From: Fulvivirgaceae bacterium JP3-4
GTDB lineage: Bacteria; Bacteroidota; Bacteroidia; Cytophagales; Cyclobacteriaceae
Direction of reading: 5' to 3'
Assembly: GCA_029309925.1 (NCBI GenBank)
Contig: JARKND010000005.1
Span: forward strand, 1 to 64,000
DNA length: 64,000 nt
Shown: piece by piece, positions 34,763 to 43,500 of the stretch
Layout of the letters: each line of letters starts with the position of its first letter
Numbering within the stretch: the stretch's first letter is position 1
The notes under the pieces: generated by a model
What the model saw: only the letters and a program-made list of their open reading frames with translations
What the model was told of the DNA's origin: nothing
The model's database searches: none
Program-made: the position numbers and the translations under genes

Positions 34763-35266
34763 TTACTTCATCATTTTAAGAACAGTGTTCCAGAACCAGC
34801 TCTCTTCAGCCTTGATGAAAGTCTCGAGCAGGTTATCAGATTTTTCCGCGAAATTCTTCAGCTCTTTCACCACTTTTTTAAATTCTTTCGATTCGTCCGA
34901 ACTATCGGTTTGCGCCTCGTTTACTTCTTTCAATACTTTCAGAATGGGCTCAAGCTCGCGTTTTCTTCGCTCGCGGGCTACCTGCCTAGCCAGCGCCCAG
35001 ATATCTTTCTCAGATTTAAAGTACTCTTTACGTTCGCCTGGCAGGGCAACTTTCGATACGATTCCCCAATCCATTAACGCCCTGATATTCATATTCGCAT
35101 TGCCGCGGGAGATGGACAGTTCTTCCATAATGTCTTCCGTGGAAAGTGGTTTTGGCGAAATCATCAGCAACGCATGGATCTGCCCCATCGTCTTGTTCAG
35201 ACCCCAGCTGCTTCCCAGGTTTCCCCAAGCCTGGATCAGTTCCTGCTTTGCCTCTGTATATTTCAT
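34763..35266 (-). CDS. GbsR/MarR family transcriptional regulator
   Basis: A 167-residue regulator of the GbsR type. The winged helix spans about 25-95: GQIHALLMISPKPLSTEDI, then SISRGNANMNIRALMDWG as the recognition region and KEYFKSEKD as the wing. A long charged helix follows at the C terminus. GbsR proteins respond to small osmolytes such as choline in Bacillus, but the effector here is unknown. The ATG at 35266 is favoured because an upstream extension to 35422 would run through the operator and tRNA promoter. It heads the five-gene operon. Confidence 0.88.
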   Translation of the reverse strand: MKYTEAKQELIQAWGNLGSSWGLNKTMGQIHALLMISPKPLSTEDIMEELSISRGNANMNIRALMDWGIVSKVALPGERKEYFKSEKDIWALARQVARERRKRELEPILKVLKEVNEAQTDSSDESKEFKKVVKELKNFAEKSDNLLETFIKAEESWFWNTVLKMMK

Positions 35267-35290
35267 ACGATAAAGATGAGGAATTGTTTC

Positions 35291-35318
35291 TAAACTTTCA
35301 ATACTTTCTGAAAGTTTA
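35291..35318. promoter_or_regulatory. Operator-like repeats upstream of the GbsR-type gene
   Basis: TAAACTTTC (35291-35299) and GAAAGTTTA (35310-35318) form a 9-bp inverted repeat; inside it ACTTTC-T-GAAAGT (35303-35315) is a second perfect palindrome. It is 25 bp upstream of the start codon, suited to autoregulation. Confidence 0.5.
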
Positions 35319-35365
35319 TTTAATGAGATGTGGCTGGACGTAAATTCAAAAAAACGGGACACTTT

Positions 35366-35396
35366 TTTGCAGAAATAGATTTCTCTTATACATTTG
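35366..35396 (+). promoter_or_regulatory. Promoter of tRNA-Val(TAC)
   Basis: TTTG (35366-35369), 19 bases, then TACATTTG (35389-35396): an exact Bacteroidota promoter. It ends 42 bp before the tRNA. Confidence 0.75.
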
Positions 35397-35438
35397 CAGT
35401 CCCAAAACGGAGCAAGATTCAATAATCGGGCACCAAAC

Positions 35439-35513
35439 GGGAGCTTAGCTCAGCTGGTTCAGAGCATCTGCCTTACAAGCAGAGGGTCGGGGGTTCGAAT
35501 CCCTCAGCTCCCA
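35439..35513 (+). tRNA. tRNA-Val (anticodon TAC)
   Basis: A 75-nt cloverleaf. The acceptor arms are GGGAGCT (35439-35445) and AGCTCCC (35506-35512). The anticodon stem TCTGC/GCAGA encloses the loop CTTACAA, giving anticodon TAC, which reads GUA and GUG valine codons. CCA is not encoded. A perfect promoter lies upstream and a strong terminator directly downstream. Confidence 0.95.
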
Positions 35514-35520
35514 CACATTG

Positions 35521-35550
35521 AAAGCCACTTATGATAAGTGGCTTTTTCTT
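35521..35550 (+). terminator. Terminator of tRNA-Val(TAC)
   Basis: An 11-bp perfect stem (AAAGCCACTTA/TAAGTGGCTTT, 35521-35531 and 35535-35545), a 3-nt loop and a T-rich tail. It begins 8 bp after the tRNA. Confidence 0.9.
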
Positions 35551-35573
35551 TTTATATATGATCGCGCGCTGAC

Positions 35574-35667
35574 GGGGTTCGAAACCGAACGAAGCGATAG
35601 CGTAGTGAGGTTCACGAGGGAAAGTGCGCATGAAGGCGCGGACGAGTAATCCCTCAGCTCCCACACA
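35574..35667 (+). repeat. Interrupted duplicate of the tRNA-Val(TAC) 3' end
   Basis: GGGGTTCGAA at 35574-35583 repeats the T-arm bases 35490-35499. About 64 bases later a 20-nt segment at 35648-35667 is identical to 35498-35517, the T stem and acceptor of the tRNA plus the bases after it. The 20-mers are exactly 150 bp apart. It is a tRNA remnant split by an unrelated insert, and it is followed by its own terminator. Confidence 0.75.
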
Positions 35668-35676
35668 TAATCCATC

Positions 35677-35702
35677 AAAGCTGCACACAATGCAGCTTTT
35701 TT
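35677..35702 (+). terminator. Terminator after the tRNA remnant
   Basis: A 9-bp stem (AAAGCTGCA/TGCAGCTTT, 35677-35685 and 35691-35699) with a CACAA loop and a T run. It stands 9 bp after the tRNA remnant, the same arrangement as at the true tRNA but with a different stem sequence. Confidence 0.85.
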
Positions 35703-35878
35703 GTTTTATGATACTTCCCTATCCTGTACTCGGCATCGGATATCCTCAAAGAATGCGATATTTTTTCGGCACGATCTCCTACAAAAAAACGGCATGCTCA
35801 TACAATAAACACACTACTTTCCGATCTATCGGTGTTGCTTCCCGAGTTTCGTTGTGTAATCATCAAACCCCCATTATC

Positions 35879-36586
35879 ATGAAACTCTACATCCTTGTTT
35901 CAGCGTTATTTCTTTTCCTTCCGTTCCGATGTAACGACAACCCGCCCGATCCACCGCCTGCCACCCCGACTTACACGCTGACCGTACACGGCCGCGACAA
36001 TTGTATACTGCTCAACACTTCTGTCGCTGTACCTACGGGTATCAGCCCAGGTTCATTTCCTGTGACGGTAAGTGGTGACGCCTTTTTTGCTCCAGGCGCG
36101 AGTCACAAAAACGTCTTCCTTCGCTATTCTGGTTCTGACGATGATCACCTTGCTATGCTTCCGATCGGTGGAACAAGAACATTGGGACTTCGGGCAGGAA
36201 AGATGTTTGCCTTCTTTGCCGACTGGTCTGATATCAATGACAACTCTGGCGATGCATTCGTGTCGTTTGGGAACACTTCCATTACCGTGAACGGAAAAGA
36301 CAACTGCATCTTTCTGGACAACAGTGTTGCCGCAAGAACTACAATCCCGGCTGGGGTTTACAAAGTAAAAGTCACGGGCAACGCATACTTCGCTCCTGAC
36401 GCCACACACTACGATGTACTGGTGCGCTATGCAGGCACTGCTGACGATGAACTTGACATTCTCCCGATTGGCGGTGAAAAAACACTCAGCCTTCGAAACG
36501 GTTATGGATTCTATGCATTCTTTGCCGACTGGGATAACATTGACGACAATAGTGGGACCGTAACACTTGAATTCTATAAACAATAA
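35879..36586 (+). CDS. Secreted protein with two tandem lectin-like domains
   Basis: A 235-residue protein. A signal sequence ends near Cys18 (FLPFRC), possibly a lipoprotein site although the lipobox is not canonical; a Pro-rich spacer follows. Two repeats of about 95 residues (about 35-130 and 135-233) share xDNCIxL, FAPxAxHxxVxxRY, LPIGG and FFADWxxIxDNSG. The acidic DxxxDNSG end resembles the calcium site of PA-IL-type galactose lectins, which is a suggestion only. The ATG at 35879 was chosen because it starts the signal peptide. The LytTR/kinase operon follows. Confidence 0.7.
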   Translation: MKLYILVSALFLFLPFRCNDNPPDPPPATPTYTLTVHGRDNCILLNTSVAVPTGISPGSFPVTVSGDAFFAPGASHKNVFLRYSGSDDDHLAMLPIGGTRTLGLRAGKMFAFFADWSDINDNSGDAFVSFGNTSITVNGKDNCIFLDNSVAARTTIPAGVYKVKVTGNAYFAPDATHYDVLVRYAGTADDELDILPIGGEKTLSLRNGYGFYAFFADWDNIDDNSGTVTLEFYKQ

Positions 36587-36614
36587 TGTCTATGGTGATC
36601 AGTGATGCGCATGC

Positions 36615-36646
36615 TTTGGTAATGTAAGCGAATAACCATAAATTCG
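36615..36646 (+). promoter_or_regulatory. Promoter of the LytTR/propeller-kinase operon
   Basis: TTTG (36615-36618), 20 bases, then TAAATTCG (36639-36646), one mismatch from TAnnTTTG. It ends 18 bp before the response-regulator start codon. Confidence 0.5.
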
Positions 36647-36664
36647 GTAACCAACCTCAGGGTC

Positions 36665-37429
36665 ATGCTGTCACTGCTCACCGCCCTTGTTGTAGACGAT
36701 GAAGAGAAGGCCGTAATCCTTTTAAAGAAATTACTGTCTGACACGAACCAGTTTTCCGAAATCCGCTCGGCAACATCGTGTATCACTGCATCACACGAAA
36801 TGAAATCATTTGATCCTGACCTGATTTTCCTTGACATCAACATGCCAGGAATGAATGGCATTCAGTTTCTGAAAAACCTCCTGCAGCAAAAAGTCAGGTC
36901 GGAAATTATTTTCGTTACTGCATTTGATCAATATGCCCTCGAGGCGATCAGGAATCACGCCTTCGGATACCTTCTGAAACCCGTGAGCAGAAAAGAGCTC
37001 GCAGATTGTATTGTACACTTCAGGGAGCATCGCAGATCGGACGAAGAGGCATCGCGAATACAGAAACTCATCGCTGAGTTGAAAGGTCAACACAGGCTTC
37101 GCATCAGTACGCGATCGGGTTATTATTTCATCGACCCGAACGACATTCTTTTTTGCGAGGCAGATGGCAACTATACGCGAATTGAACTGGGTGACCGCAA
37201 TTACCTTTGCACATTGCAACTGGGCGTTTTGAAAACATTGTTACCGGCTCAGTCATTTGTGCGCACGGGCCGGTCCCTGATCATCAACTACAATAAGATT
37301 CGCAACGTTGACAAGAAAGCCCACCTTATCAACTTCGAAAAAGGAGCCCTTGTCCTGCCACTGAAAGTATCGCGGTCTCAATTGAAAGATCTTGAAACCG
37401 GGATGGCACATGAATCGATACCTCAGTAA
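36665..37429 (+). CDS. LytTR family response regulator
   Basis: A 254-residue regulator with a receiver domain (1-125; phosphoacceptor Asp57 in FLDINMP, lysine in YLLKPVS) and a C-terminal LytTR DNA-binding domain (about 145-245; CEADGNYTRIEL and VRTGRSLIINYNKI). It is the partner of the propeller kinase that follows; the two genes overlap by 20 bp. The secreted two-domain gene upstream is a possible target. Confidence 0.92.
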   Translation: MLSLLTALVVDDEEKAVILLKKLLSDTNQFSEIRSATSCITASHEMKSFDPDLIFLDINMPGMNGIQFLKNLLQQKVRSEIIFVTAFDQYALEAIRNHAFGYLLKPVSRKELADCIVHFREHRRSDEEASRIQKLIAELKGQHRLRISTRSGYYFIDPNDILFCEADGNYTRIELGDRNYLCTLQLGVLKTLLPAQSFVRTGRSLIINYNKIRNVDKKAHLINFEKGALVLPLKVSRSQLKDLETGMAHESIPQ

Positions 37430-39494
37430 GTTCCTTACCTCCACGTTCCTGTGGGCATTGATCCCGACTGTCATTGTCTCATTCTTCGTTCGTGACATCG
37501 GCACTCCATATATATTATCTCAGCAGTCGGGGCTTATTCAGAAAGAAGATCAGATCTTTTTCCACGATCTCAACGGTGATGGAACGACTGAACAAATCCA
37601 TTCAAAGCCGGGAGAGCCACTGAACAATTTGCCCATTATGACCAACGATGGCAAGTACTACGATCAGTGGAACGTGGGTGAAACGTTTGTGCCGGAAATT
37701 TCAGAACTGATTTTCGGTGACTATGACCATGATGGGCTTTCAGAGATCTACGTCTTTTCTATGAATCGCGACACCATCTTTCTGAATGCACTTGAAGCGT
37801 TCGACTCATCGGGCTTGCGTCTAAGGAGGCACTACGTCACTGTGGTGAACCTTGTTGAGGGCCAAAACAACTCGGTCATCAAACCGGTCGGATTTTTTGA
37901 TTACGATAAAGATGGTTTTAAAGAATTCTATTTTGCCATCACGACAGGCTTCGGTCTGTGGCCCCGCAACTGTTATCTCTTCAACCTGAAAACGCTCAAA
38001 CTCTTTACCAGCGCATCATTCGGGGTAAACTTCGACAAACCAACTTTCGCAGATCTCGATAATGATTCGGTACCGGAAATTATCACGTCATCAAGTTCAC
38101 CTGGAAATCAAAAATCAAAACAACCCTTGAGTGACCGGAGTGCATGGCTGATGGTGCTGGGTCCAAATCTCGAATTTATTTTTCCGCCTCGCGAATTCTC
38201 AGGATTTGGAGGCCGCATTGATGTTGAACCCTTAAAGGCAGCAGGAGGAAGCAATCTGCTGGTCATCTACAATTACAGCGGAAGCAAGACACCTGAGGTC
38301 CCACCCGGCTTCCAAATTTTTAGCCGCGAAGGAAAACGCGTTGCAGAAAAATCCTTTGCTTCGATCGGTTTGCAAAAAGCGATGCCGATAATCGTCACAG
38401 ACAAAGAGCGGAAAGAATTTGCGATGCTTTCAAACCGGGTCTCAGTCTTCAATTCCAATCTTGAAATCATCAGGTCGATATCATTGCCGTTCTCATCTGA
38501 TTTCACTTTCCGGCTTGTGGATCTGACCGGGGATGGCAGCAATGAAATATTTTTATATTCAGCAGCAGAAGGCAGGCTGGTCCTTTGTACGAGCAACTTC
38601 GCAGTGATGAGTGTGCTCGACATAGACTTTCCCGAAGGCGCCTGGACCGTGTCCGTAGTCAGAGAGCAAGGGGAGCTCAACCGCATCCATATTCGTTCCG
38701 GTGAGAAGCAGTGGAACATTACCCTGGAGGGAAATCCGGCCTATTTTTTCCGACACGCGATCTATGCTGGCATTTATCTCGGATTTTTCGTGCTGATCCT
38801 TATCACAAGAAGGATAAGTACCGCGCAGGTTAAAAAGCAGGAGGCGCTAAAAAAGAAATTGCTCACCCTTCAGCTGCAAAGTATTAAAAGCCAGCTCGAC
38901 CCGCACTTTACGTTCAACGCACTTAACTCCATTTCATCTCTTCTTTATATGGACGACCGCAAAACTGCGTACGATGCGCTCAACATCTTCACCAGGTTGT
39001 TGCGGCAGCTTCTCAACGATGCCGATAAGGTGTTTCGTCCGCTGCGAGAAGAGCTGGAGTTTGTAACCCGGTATCTCGAACTCGAAAAAATCAGGTTCAG
39101 TCATTTTAAGTATGCGATTGACATGGCAGATAATGTGTCCGGGGATGAGCTCATCCCCAAAATGGCTGTGCAACTATTTGCCGAAAACAGCATCAAACAT
39201 GGTTTAGTACCAAAGGGAAAGGATGGATTTCTTTCAATAAGGGTGCACCGAACGATCAATACGCTCGTACTTACAATTGAGGACAACGGTATTGGACGAA
39301 AGCAGTCAGCGTTGGAGAGCACGGCTCATGGAAAAGGGATTAAAATAAATAATGACTTCTACGAAACACTTTCGCAGCTGACAGGAAAAACTGTTCAGAC
39401 AAAATTCACCGATTTATATGATGAGAAGGGGAATGCTGAAGGAACGAGGGTTGAAGTTTTTATTCCGATCGATGCACAACACAACTTCAATTGA
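37410..39494 (+). CDS. Sensor histidine kinase with FG-GAP propeller sensor
   Basis: A 694-residue kinase. A membrane helix (about 5-25) is followed by a periplasmic region of about 410 residues with at least five FG-GAP/VCBS-type calcium repeats (LNGDGTTE, YDHDGLSE, YDKDGFKE, LDNDSVPE, LTGDGSNE). A second helix (about 445-467) leads to a coiled coil and a LytS-type His_kinase domain with His499 in DPHFTFN and an ATPase domain (FAENSIKHG, DNGIGR). The ATG at 37410 overlaps the regulator by 20 bp. An integrin-like propeller as a kinase sensor is uncommon. Confidence 0.85.
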   Translation: MNRYLSKFLTSTFLWALIPTVIVSFFVRDIGTPYILSQQSGLIQKEDQIFFHDLNGDGTTEQIHSKPGEPLNNLPIMTNDGKYYDQWNVGETFVPEISELIFGDYDHDGLSEIYVFSMNRDTIFLNALEAFDSSGLRLRRHYVTVVNLVEGQNNSVIKPVGFFDYDKDGFKEFYFAITTGFGLWPRNCYLFNLKTLKLFTSASFGVNFDKPTFADLDNDSVPEIITSSSSPGNQKSKQPLSDRSAWLMVLGPNLEFIFPPREFSGFGGRIDVEPLKAAGGSNLLVIYNYSGSKTPEVPPGFQIFSREGKRVAEKSFASIGLQKAMPIIVTDKERKEFAMLSNRVSVFNSNLEIIRSISLPFSSDFTFRLVDLTGDGSNEIFLYSAAEGRLVLCTSNFAVMSVLDIDFPEGAWTVSVVREQGELNRIHIRSGEKQWNITLEGNPAYFFRHAIYAGIYLGFFVLILITRRISTAQVKKQEALKKKLLTLQLQSIKSQLDPHFTFNALNSISSLLYMDDRKTAYDALNIFTRLLRQLLNDADKVFRPLREELEFVTRYLELEKIRFSHFKYAIDMADNVSGDELIPKMAVQLFAENSIKHGLVPKGKDGFLSIRVHRTINTLVLTIEDNGIGRKQSALESTAHGKGIKINNDFYETLSQLTGKTVQTKFTDLYDEKGNAEGTRVEVFIPIDAQHNFN

Positions 39495-39556
39495 GAATCT
39501 TTGAACAAGTGATCGCGTGTGAAGATCTCACGAAAATAGTTCAAATTGTCATGAGG

Positions 39557-40309
39557 CTATTGCACTTTCATTCCTTCCGCCAGGTTTGTGCGGATGCTGG
39601 CCATCAGATTAATGGGTGATATCAGATCTTTTTCTTTCCTGTAACGATAGTAGTTGTTAAATGCACTTCTGAAACGCCTTTCAAAATTGATAGCTTCTTT
39701 CCCGCTCGGGTCATCAATGTTATGCCCGATGAAATTCGGATTTGTTGAAGCGCTGTTGTAATGACATCTGTAATATTTGATATAGCTGGAAAGATTGCGC
39801 ACTTGATAGGAGACATGACCAAATTCATGCGCAAGAATCCAAAGTGACTTCTTTGCAATACAGACGGCAACACTAACGGTTCGGTCTCCATAAACCGAGT
39901 TGTAAGTGTCTTCATCCGAGATTGAATGTGCCAATGAAGTCGTTCCCTGAGCTTGTACACTAGCGTCTTCTATTGGAATAAACTTTACATAGACGTCCGT
40001 TACGCAGCCGTTGATATCGGTCAGGGAGTTTATGTGGTGATAAAGGTCTGGAGCGATTTCTTTAAATTGATCGAGCATTTTTTCAGTCATCTCATAACAC
40101 GTGAGGAACTTCATCAACCGCTGAATCTGCAATTTCAATTTCTTTTTCTCGGACCTTGATAAGTTTTTTTCCATTTGCAAAATTTCGCAAAGCCGTTGTA
40201 ACGACATTCGGTGCGCAGTCATCTCTTGTTCATATCCGTTTTTTATCTCCGGGTAAACGCTAACAGGAGCGGCAGCATACAAGCAAAGAAAAATGCATAG
40301 TGCTTTCAT
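39557..40309 (-). CDS. Secreted HExxH metalloprotease-like protein
   Basis: A 250-residue protein with a signal peptide (about 1-18) and the zinc motif HEFGH at 161-165. The motif is preceded by KSLWILA, as in zincins, and followed about 30 residues later by DPSGKEAINFE, which could provide the third ligand. No family is recognised. It is probably periplasmic or secreted. It is convergent with the propeller-kinase gene and lies downstream of the hybrid two-component system with a 276-bp gap, so it could be a target of that regulator, without direct evidence. Confidence 0.7.
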   Translation of the reverse strand: MKALCIFLCLYAAAPVSVYPEIKNGYEQEMTAHRMSLQRLCEILQMEKNLSRSEKKKLKLQIQRLMKFLTCYEMTEKMLDQFKEIAPDLYHHINSLTDINGCVTDVYVKFIPIEDASVQAQGTTSLAHSISDEDTYNSVYGDRTVSVAVCIAKKSLWILAHEFGHVSYQVRNLSSYIKYYRCHYNSASTNPNFIGHNIDDPSGKEAINFERRFRSAFNNYYRYRKEKDLISPINLMASIRTNLAEGMKVQ

Positions 40310-40585
40310 AACAGTCTCGATTAAGTGACTGAAAGGTTTTTGACAAAAAATCAGGTAGGCCCACCCAACAGATTAGGAAATAATGTGGTCAGCACCCAAT
40401 GCCGGCTCACATGACAAGGATACAATCTGTTTTTTTTACGGAATTTTAGGCAAGCATCTTTGAATAATGATTTTACTTCATGCTCTTGAACCGTGCATGA
40501 GGCCTGTTAAATGGCGGGAAATCTATTCTAGTAATCTTTCATCTTCTTGCACTTATTCTTCATCGGAACTGCCAAGCATACTTTC

Positions 40586-43500
40586 CTACGGCAACCTCAC
40601 ATTAGCCTTAATGTAATTACCGGGTGTTACACCAAACTGCTCTTTAAAACAACGATTGAAGTACGACACATTTGAAAACCCAACGCTGTAAGCGATCTGC
40701 GCAATTGAGTCAAACTTTTTTGACAGTAGATCCGCTGCACGTTTCAGGCGTATGGTGCGCAGGAATATGCTGGGTGTTTGTCCTGTGAGTGCTTTGATTT
40801 TACGGTAAAACTGAACTTCGCTATAGCCGACCTGTCTTGCGAAATCTTCAATGGAAAAGTGTTCATCATCCATATGCGTTTCGATGATCGATAATGCATT
40901 TTGAAGAAATTTCTCATCCATCGAAGAAACGGAAACGTGCCTCGGTTCCAATGTAATTTCCCTGGCATATCGCTCCCGCATTTTGCGTTGTTCATCTATT
41001 CTGTTTCTGACGATAAGCCTGAGTTCATCTTCATCGAATGGTTTCGACAGATAATCATCCGCGCCAATATCGAGCCCTGTAAGAACGCTTTCCCGTTCAA
41101 CGCGTGCTGTAAGCATAATGACCGGAATGTGACTGGTAATGCGATTGCTCTTTACAAGCTTACACAATTGATAGCCGTCCATCCCTGGCATCATAACATC
41201 AGTAATGATCAAATCAGGTATAATCTGTTCGGCTAGGGCAAGGCCTTCGGTTCCATTTACCGCATGACTGATCGAATAACTCTGCAGGGTCATTGCCAGA
41301 TAGTGACGCATGTCCGAGTTGTCTTCAACAATAAGAATTTTTGGTGAGTGCTCATCGTGTTGAATTTCGTTCGCAGGACTAACCTCAAGGGTCGTGTTCT
41401 CTGAAACAACGATGTCTGAATATGCGACTTTGCGAGGCAGGTCGTATACAATGTTCTTTTCAGCGAAATGATCTTTGCCAAGGAGCAGGCTAATTGTAAA
41501 TGTTGAGCCCGAGCCCAACTTGCTCTGCACCGTAATGCTGCCGCTATGCAACTCCACCAGCTCCTTTGCAAGTGACATTCCGATGCCGCTGCCTTCATAG
41601 CTCCGAATGTTAGAATTGTCAACCTGGTAAAACCGGTCAAATATTTTACTTTGCTCTTCTTCGGAGATCCCAATGCCATCATCCTTGATATTAATAACGC
41701 ATTGTTTGGCAGTAACATTCACATGCACAATTATTTCGCCTCCATTGGGAGTAAACTTGAATGCGTTTGACAGAATGTTATGGATGACAGTCTCGATTTT
41801 TTCTTGATCGATGTAAACAATTAGTTCATCGGCTTCTGAATAAAAGACGAGCCGCACCTGGCGGCTATCAGCCAGGGATTGATATGATGATAAAATATTT
41901 CGAAGTACAAGAATGATGTTTGAAGGTGATACTGTCACTTTCATTCGTTTCGCATCAATCTTACTTAGATCGAGTAAATGATTGACAAGTGAAAGAAGCC
42001 GTGTACCATTGTTCTTCATCATGATGAAAATCTTCCGATCTCTATCATCAGTAGCTTTCGCAATCAGGTTGTTGAGAGGCGCCAGGAGTAATGTTATCGG
42101 TGTTCGGAATTCGTGAGAAATATTCGCGAAAAATCGACTTTTCAAACTGTCCAGTTCAAGGAGGTTTTCCGCACGATGTTTTAATTTAATGCGGTTGAGA
42201 TCATACTTCCGCCACCCTATCAGTAACGCAAGCAGCACCAAAGCGTAACCCAGATATGCCCACCATGTTTTCCAGGGAGGAGGAAGAATTATGATACGGA
42301 GCGTTTGCTCTTTCTCACTCCACCTTCCGTGATGATTCGAGGCGGATATTCTGAACAGATATGTTCCCGCGTCAAGATTTGTATAGGCTGCCTTTCGGTG
42401 ATTCCAGTCTGTTTCAATCCAGCCGTTGTCGAAACCCTCCAGTCGATAACGATATTTATTTTTCCTTGGAGCGGTCATTGACATTCCGGAAAACTCCAGG
42501 GCAAAATTGTTGTGCTCGTAGTCAAGAACGAGTTCATCGAGAAGCGTGATCTCCGAAGCAATCGCAAAATCGGAATCATTTGGCGCAGCTCTACCAACCA
42601 CTTCACGATGATTGACCTCAAGTTTCGTTATGATCGGCTCAGTTGCGTTGCCGCTGGTTTCAAATGAAGCCGGATCAATAACGGAAAATCCATCCGCACC
42701 GGCTGCAATGATTAGCCCGGATTTTGTTTTTAATAGCCAATCGATTTCCTGTATTCCGGTCAGGTGATTAAAACCATCCTCCGTTGAAAATTCTGTCATA
42801 GTAGAGTTATCCGGATTGAAGCAGGAGATTGCACCCTCAGCGTACAGCCAGAGTCTGCCAGTGTCATCATCCATAATATTGACGACTCGCAGATCTCGGA
42901 TCACAGGCTTGGGATCAAGGTAAAAGCTGTCGCTAGTCTGAGTAACGCGGAATAGCCCCCTGTTCGATGATAAATAGCGGATACCATTTCGCGCCCGATA
43001 AAAAATGGAAGCCCGTTGCGGAGTCTTGACAACGGCTAACGACTTGCCGCTATCAGTAGGTATTGTTCCTATTCGCCTTAACGTACAAGTCATGTCGCTG
43101 AGAACCCACATCGATTTTTCATCTTCCGGATATATGTAGGTGCCGTGTAACCTTGATCCATACCTGATGACACTTTCCTTACGTCCATACGGTACACCGG
43201 TGTTGATGCGCTCTATTCCGTTACCCTGGGTAAGAATCCACAGATTTTCCTCGGCATCTTCAAAAAGGTTTCCGATCCCATCCATACTGATGGTGTTTAT
43301 GTTATTGGGGTCATGTTTGAATGTGATAGCGTTCTCTTGCTTTATCTTACCTGTTATCTGGTCGATCGGATAGCCGATGATTCCTCCCCAGAATGGAACA
43401 ACCCAAAAATATCGCTTCCCCTGGAGCATCTTGATTATTGGCCGTTCAAACCTTGGTAAGATCGGTTGAAAGGATAAGGCTTCAGGCCGTTTGTCATCAA

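Larger units (their letters stand above)
35514..35878. other. Gene-free stretch after tRNA-Val(TAC)
   Basis: It holds the tRNA terminator, a broken second copy of the tRNA 3' end, a second terminator and then about 175 bases of AT-rich sequence without a recognisable element before the next gene. The frames that cross it lack family features. Confidence 0.7.

Noticed and set aside
35498-35667. att sites of an integrated element at the tRNA
   Set aside because: The two identical 20-mers are only 150 bp apart with no integrase or cargo; at most a scar.
35473-35688. Minus-strand frame of 71 residues with a GAEGFEPPT-like segment
   Set aside because: It is antisense to tRNA-Val(TAC) and its remnant; the segment is a known artefact of translating tRNA 3' ends.
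36053-36583. Minus-strand frame of 176 residues opposite the two-domain secreted protein
   Set aside because: The plus strand shows two conserved repeats at protein level; the antisense frame mirrors that repetition without its own signature.
40310-40585. Polysaccharide-use locus next to the hybrid regulator
   Set aside because: I looked for SusC/SusD pairs or glycoside hydrolases on both sides and found none.
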